Assembly: GCA_002479645.1 (NCBI GenBank)
Contig: DLOO01000070.1
Location: 41,774-50,939, forward strand
Origin: Lachnoclostridium sp. UBA7482
GTDB lineage: Bacteria; Bacillota; Clostridia; Lachnospirales; Lachnospiraceae
Length of the DNA stretch: 9,166 nucleotides
Reading direction: 5' to 3'
Part shown: in pieces, positions 5,804 to 9,166 of the stretch
How the letters are laid out: every line of letters begins with the position of its first letter
Numbering within the stretch: the first letter of the stretch is position 1
Program-made: the position numbers and the translations under genes
Notes under the pieces: generated by a model
Databases searched by the model: none
What the model was told of the DNA's origin: nothing
Seen by the model: only the letters and a program-made list of their open reading frames with translations

Positions 5804-8119
5804 ATGTACAAAAAGGTAATGGGAAAATGGAGTGCATGGGTGCTGATTACAGCGCTTGTCATGTCTTTGGTGGGGGTTCATGAAGCGAACGCTTCCCAAT
5901 ATGTAAAGAACCTCATGATGCCGGATGCATCCGTAACCGGAAAATCCTTTGAGATTGGTGAAAAAATCACGCAGGAGGATTTTGATACGGCATTTGAAGT
6001 TGCGCTCAATCAATACAATACCGTAGAGGGCGGTTTGACAATGGTTCCTTACGGAAGCGGCGACGGACGGCTTGACTGCGTATGGCTGGTTGATTACTTT
6101 CTCAAGTACGACCTTGGTTATGCACTTCCGGATTCCTGTATCGGAACGCCGCATCCCGCAATCAAGGAGCGTTGGGATGAGTATCTTGCTGAGACAGGCA
6201 AGACTTACGGAAGCGGTGCGGCTGCATTGTTCTCCTGGTTCTGGTTTGAGGCCGATGAGAGTGAACGTTATGTGGTTACTGAGGATTATACCTTCGGTGA
6301 TACTGTGATTTTGAAACCGGAAGTGACGGATTCCTTCAGCGCGGACAATGCGGAGATGGTTCGGTGGCTGAAGGAGATGGAGGAGGTCGGAGCAATTAAG
6401 CCCGGCGCGCTGATCCTCTGGACCTACAAGGGAACAGAACTGGTTCACGGCAAGCACATTGCAATGTATGCAGGCGACGGACGGATTTTCAATACACGCG
6501 GTAACATTACTTTTAACGGCGTGAAGGGCGTATCCGGTCTGGAGGGTGCAATTTACAATATGTACGGCACCGGGTCCGGTAGTATTCCTTTCGGCATTAT
6601 TAACATTATGGAAAATGATTTTGGCGGAGTGGAGCCCACACCTACGGAGCCGATAGAAGAGCCAACGCCTACCCCGGAAGAGCCTACTCCTACGGAGCCG
6701 ATAGAAAATCCTACGCCTACCCCGGAAGAGCCTACTCCTACGGAGTCGGTAGAAAATCCTACGCCTACCCCGGAGGAACCTACTCCTACGGAGCCGGTAG
6801 AAAATCCCACGCCTACTCCGGAGGAACCTACGCCTACCCCGGCGGGATCGGCAATTCGTTTCCGGAAACTTGACGCCAGCGGGGTGAATCCCGTTGCAGG
6901 TGCAACCTGTATTGTATTGTACAATGCCAATGAGTGCCCGGATTTTGCTGTTGGAGCACCGTATCTGAAGAGCGACAACGACGGCATTCTGGCACAGGAT
7001 GTAACGAGCGAAAATGGCATAGTGGTTGCAACCGGTATGACCGACGAAAATGGTTACCTGAACGTTGTTCTTTCGGAGAACCTGGAGCTTCTCGGCGCAG
7101 ACGGCGAGCCGATTGCGATTCAGGACGCTTACCTTGGCGGAGAGAATTTCAATCTTCCCTTCGGACACTATATTATTGTTGAGGTTGAGTCCGCACCCGG
7201 TCATCCGATAGATCAGAACTGCTACTATCGTGAGCTGAAAGCAGAGACTGATCGGGGAACCGCAGTCGAACTGACCGGCAAAGGCAATGCGATTTTGATT
7301 TACACGGTGGATAAGGATATGTCCCTGCAGGATTCTGCAACAATTTCCACCAAGACGGAGTTGCCGATTTCCATCGCAGTTTCCCCGGAAATTGCAGATG
7401 AGGGCATTGAGTGGAGTTCTCTGGATGAGAGCGTAGCTACGGTAGACAGCAACGGTCTGGTAACCGCACACCGTTACGGAGTAACCCTGATTATTGCAAC
7501 AGCTGCAAACGGAGACTCTTCCGAATTTGAACTGAATACCCTGTTCCATGATGTTGCCGGCTCCAATGTAAAGGGCGACGCAGACTACCAGTACTACTAC
7601 AACGCAGTTTACTGGGCAGCGGAAAATGGTATCACAGCCGGTTATGACCGCGTATACTTCGGACCCGAGAGAGAATGTGAGCGTAGAGAAATGCTGATTT
7701 TCCTCTGGAGAATGGCGGGTATGCCTACCGGATACGGTGACGCAAGAGAGTATTTTAATGATGTGACCTATGATCCTGCAAGCGCAAGCAACCAGGCTAT
7801 CGCATGGGCTTACAAGGAAGGCATTACTAAGGGGTATGCCGACGGCGGATTCCATCCGACCGCAAGTATTACCCGTATGGAAACCCTGATTCTTCTATAT
7901 CGTGTTGCAGGTAAGCCGGAGGTTAGCGGCAAGATTACCTTTCCGGACGTTCTTGCACTGGGAAGCAGAGAAACCAGCGATACGTATCGTGCAATTCTCT
8001 GGGCAAGCCAGAAGAAGATTACCAATGGTTACAGCGACGGTAATTTCCAGCCGTATACGAACTGCCTGAGAGAGCATATCGTAACCTTCCTGTACCGCTA
8101 TGCGAATCTGGAAAAATAG
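5804..8119 (+). CDS. Secreted cell-wall protein: NlpC/P60-like, TPTPE linker, SpaA-like, Big2-like and three SLH domains
   Basis: The precursor has 771 residues. A signal peptide covers 1 to about 30 (MYKKVMGKW, hydrophobic core, cleavage near ANA-SQ). Residues about 40-270 resemble an NlpC/P60 cysteine peptidase: Cys92 in DCVWLVDY, and His218 in HIAMYAGDG followed by FNTRG. A repeat linker rich in Pro, Thr and Glu follows (277-348). Residues 350-503 look like a SpaA/prealbumin-like domain, with Lys355 (FRKLD) and Glu460 in the YIIVE strand as possible isopeptide partners. A Big2-like Ig domain spans about 510-579 (WSSLDESVATVDSNGLVTA). Three SLH domains end the protein (about 580-636, 647-702, 710-767), which bind secondary wall polymer non-covalently. 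The likely role is wall remodelling or adhesion at the surface. The start has AGGAAGGAAGAAGGAAG before ATG 5804; the 39-codon upstream extension lacks signal-peptide logic. Confidence 0.88.
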   Translation: MYKKVMGKWSAWVLITALVMSLVGVHEANASQYVKNLMMPDASVTGKSFEIGEKITQEDFDTAFEVALNQYNTVEGGLTMVPYGSGDGRLDCVWLVDYFLKYDLGYALPDSCIGTPHPAIKERWDEYLAETGKTYGSGAAALFSWFWFEADESERYVVTEDYTFGDTVILKPEVTDSFSADNAEMVRWLKEMEEVGAIKPGALILWTYKGTELVHGKHIAMYAGDGRIFNTRGNITFNGVKGVSGLEGAIYNMYGTGSGSIPFGIINIMENDFGGVEPTPTEPIEEPTPTPEEPTPTEPIENPTPTPEEPTPTESVENPTPTPEEPTPTEPVENPTPTPEEPTPTPAGSAIRFRKLDASGVNPVAGATCIVLYNANECPDFAVGAPYLKSDNDGILAQDVTSENGIVVATGMTDENGYLNVVLSENLELLGADGEPIAIQDAYLGGENFNLPFGHYIIVEVESAPGHPIDQNCYYRELKAETDRGTAVELTGKGNAILIYTVDKDMSLQDSATISTKTELPISIAVSPEIADEGIEWSSLDESVATVDSNGLVTAHRYGVTLIIATAANGDSSEFELNTLFHDVAGSNVKGDADYQYYYNAVYWAAENGITAGYDRVYFGPERECERREMLIFLWRMAGMPTGYGDAREYFNDVTYDPASASNQAIAWAYKEGITKGYADGGFHPTASITRMETLILLYRVAGKPEVSGKITFPDVLALGSRETSDTYRAILWASQKKITNGYSDGNFQPYTNCLREHIVTFLYRYANLEK
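6632..6841 (+). repeat. 48-bp in-frame tandem repeat encoding the EPTPTEP(I/V)ENPTPTPE linker
   Basis: Four full 48-bp units (6632-6679, 6680-6727, 6728-6775, 6776-6823) and a partial fifth encode 16-residue units. Neighbouring units differ at only a few bases, which indicates recent slippage or unequal recombination. The linker separates the peptidase-like domain from the SpaA-like domain and probably spans peptidoglycan in an extended form. Confidence 0.92.
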
Positions 8120-8188
8120 CCGGATGAGGCGCATTGCCTGCTAAATCCGAAATCCATGTGAATATTTAACAGAACAACGGCACATACT

Positions 8189-8220
8189 GACCCAAGCCCC
8201 CGAAATCGAGGGCTTGGGTC
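8189..8220 (+). terminator. Strong hairpin between the SLH gene and the amidohydrolase gene
   Basis: GACCCAAGCCC (8189-8199) pairs perfectly with GGGCTTGGGTC (8210-8220), with a mismatch and two more pairs inside. No T-run follows; GGAGG, the ribosome binding site of the next gene, begins at the next base. It may be an SLH-gene terminator, or a structure that affects translation of the next gene. A weaker stem (CGGAT 8121-8125 with ATCCG 8145-8149) lies just after the SLH stop. Confidence 0.45.
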
Positions 8221-8231
8221 GGAGGTGTTTT

Positions 8232-9166
8232 ATGCTTTGGATTGTAAATGGAACGGTTCTGCCGATGGCAGATGACCTTTGTTATGAACACGGCTGTATC
8301 GGAATCCGAAACGGCCGTATTGCTTATGTTGGACCTGCCTGCCCGACGCCGGAGGGAGACACGGTGCTGGATGCACAGGGCGGTATGATTCTGCCCGGGC
8401 TGATTGAGGCTCACTGCCACATCGGGATTCAGGAGGACAAGAAGGGCATTGAGGGGAATGACTGCAATGAGGGAACCAATCCGGTAACGCCGTGGCTTCG
8501 CGCGATTGACGGAATCAACCCGATGGACCCGGCCTTTCACTGCGCTACCAAAGCGGGCGTTACCTCCGTTATGGTCGGACCGGGCAGCGCCAACGTGGTT
8601 GGCGGTCAGTTTGTTTTTATGAAGACCGCAGGACGCTGTATCGAGGATATGATTGTGAAAGAACCTGCTGCCATGAAGGTTGCTTTCGGTGAAAATCCAA
8701 AGACGCTTTACGGCGGCAACAACAATATGCCGGCGACCCGTATGGCAATTGCGGGTATGCTCCGGCAGGAATTGATGCAGGCGGTTGCCTACCAAAAGGA
8801 CAAGGAAAACGGTGGGGAAGGATTTGCCCCGGATTTTACTCTGGAGCCGTGGATTCCGGTTCTCGAGCAGAAGATTCCTCTCAAAGCACATGCGCATCGC
8901 GCGGATGATATTCTGACGGCAATTCGTATTGCGAAGGAATTTGACCTGCGGATGACATTGGATCACTGTACCGAGGGACACCTGATTAAGGAAGCGGTGA
9001 AGGAGAGTGGATTTCCGGCAATTTGCGGACCGCATCTGGCGAGCCGCAACAAGATTGAAATTCAGAATGCGGACTTTAAGACGCCCGGGATTCTGGCAAG
9101 TGAAGGTGTGCTGACGGCAATTACGACGGATCATCCGGTATCGATGATACAGTATTTGCCGACTTG
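8232..9166 (+). CDS. Metal-dependent amidohydrolase (imidazolonepropionase-related group), 3'-partial
   Basis: The frame is open from ATG 8232 to the window edge, giving 311 codons of a protein probably near 380-400 residues. GGAGG at 8221-8225 precedes the start by 6 bp. The N-terminal beta-sandwich strand (VNGTVL...IRNGRIAYVG) leads into the barrel. Metal-binding residues are visible: His61 and His63 in PGLIEAHCHIG, His220 and/or His222 in KAHAHRADD, His245 in LDHCTEGH, and Asp300 in TTDHP. MKVAFGENPK (148-157) is characteristic of this subgroup and may offer a bridging lysine, Lys149. These enzymes hydrolyse C-N bonds of cyclic or acyl amide substrates in the cytoplasm; the actual substrate cannot be told. 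It follows the SLH gene by 112 bp in the same direction, with a strong hairpin between, so co-transcription is uncertain. Confidence 0.88.
   Translation, partial: MLWIVNGTVLPMADDLCYEHGCIGIRNGRIAYVGPACPTPEGDTVLDAQGGMILPGLIEAHCHIGIQEDKKGIEGNDCNEGTNPVTPWLRAIDGINPMDPAFHCATKAGVTSVMVGPGSANVVGGQFVFMKTAGRCIEDMIVKEPAAMKVAFGENPKTLYGGNNNMPATRMAIAGMLRQELMQAVAYQKDKENGGEGFAPDFTLEPWIPVLEQKIPLKAHAHRADDILTAIRIAKEFDLRMTLDHCTEGHLIKEAVKESGFPAICGPHLASRNKIEIQNADFKTPGILASEGVLTAITTDHPVSMIQYLPT

Noticed and set aside
5759..7855. 698-codon open frame on the minus strand
   Set aside because: It is antisense to the SLH protein; the Arg/Gly-rich stretch is the mirror of the TPTPE repeats, and no domain is recognisable.
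8000..8119. Sortase anchoring of the surface protein
   Set aside because: No LPXTG-type motif or C-terminal membrane segment with positive tail is present; the protein ends in the third SLH domain.
8166..9134. 322-codon open frame on the minus strand
   Set aside because: The plus-strand frame from 8232 encodes an amidohydrolase with its metal ligands and has a strong ribosome binding site.

Overview
The window looks like a chromosomal stretch from a Gram-positive anaerobe of the Clostridia, most likely Lachnospiraceae-like. The grounds are strong GGAGG-type ribosome binding sites, sigma-A-type promoters with 17-bp spacers, a plant-polysaccharide glycosidase, a secreted protein anchored by S-layer homology (SLH) domains, and a HicAB module. 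The taxonomic call is inference; there is no rRNA or marker gene here.

Layout. (1) 1-2636: 3' part of a large bifunctional glycosidase, GH39 fused to GH43, for xylan or arabinoxylan side chains; its 5' end lies outside the window. (2) 2637-2971: spacer with a promoter and a structured repeat of about 131 bp. (3) 2972-3745: short-chain dehydrogenase/reductase, followed by a probable terminator. (4) 4006-4671: hicA-hicB toxin-antitoxin pair with its own near-consensus promoter and possible operator sites. (5) 4727-5341, minus strand: sce7726-type protein with a PD-(D/E)XK nuclease-like signature, convergent with hicAB. Its 5' leader holds a second, inverted copy of the structured repeat, started by a good promoter. 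(6) 5648-8119: promoter, 120-nt leader and gene for a secreted cell-wall protein (signal peptide, NlpC/P60-like domain, TPTPE repeat linker, SpaA/prealbumin-like domain, Big2-like domain, three SLH domains). (7) 8189-9166: a strong hairpin abutting the ribosome binding site of an amidohydrolase gene that runs off the window.

How it fits together. The glycosidase, and possibly the dehydrogenase, fit sugar catabolism. The SLH protein acts at the cell surface. HicAB and sce7726 look like an accessory islet between housekeeping-type genes, and this islet plus the dehydrogenase is bracketed by the inverted repeat copies.

The most interesting signal is that repeat. Its two copies (2736-2866 plus, 5398-5522 minus) share a three-stem architecture: short terminal inverted repeats closing a very long hairpin and a second small hairpin. 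Each copy has a -10 element ending about 3 bp before it, so the predicted RNA would begin at or within the first few bases of the element. It resembles ERIC-type intergenic repeats in size and fold, but I do not recognise it as a named family.
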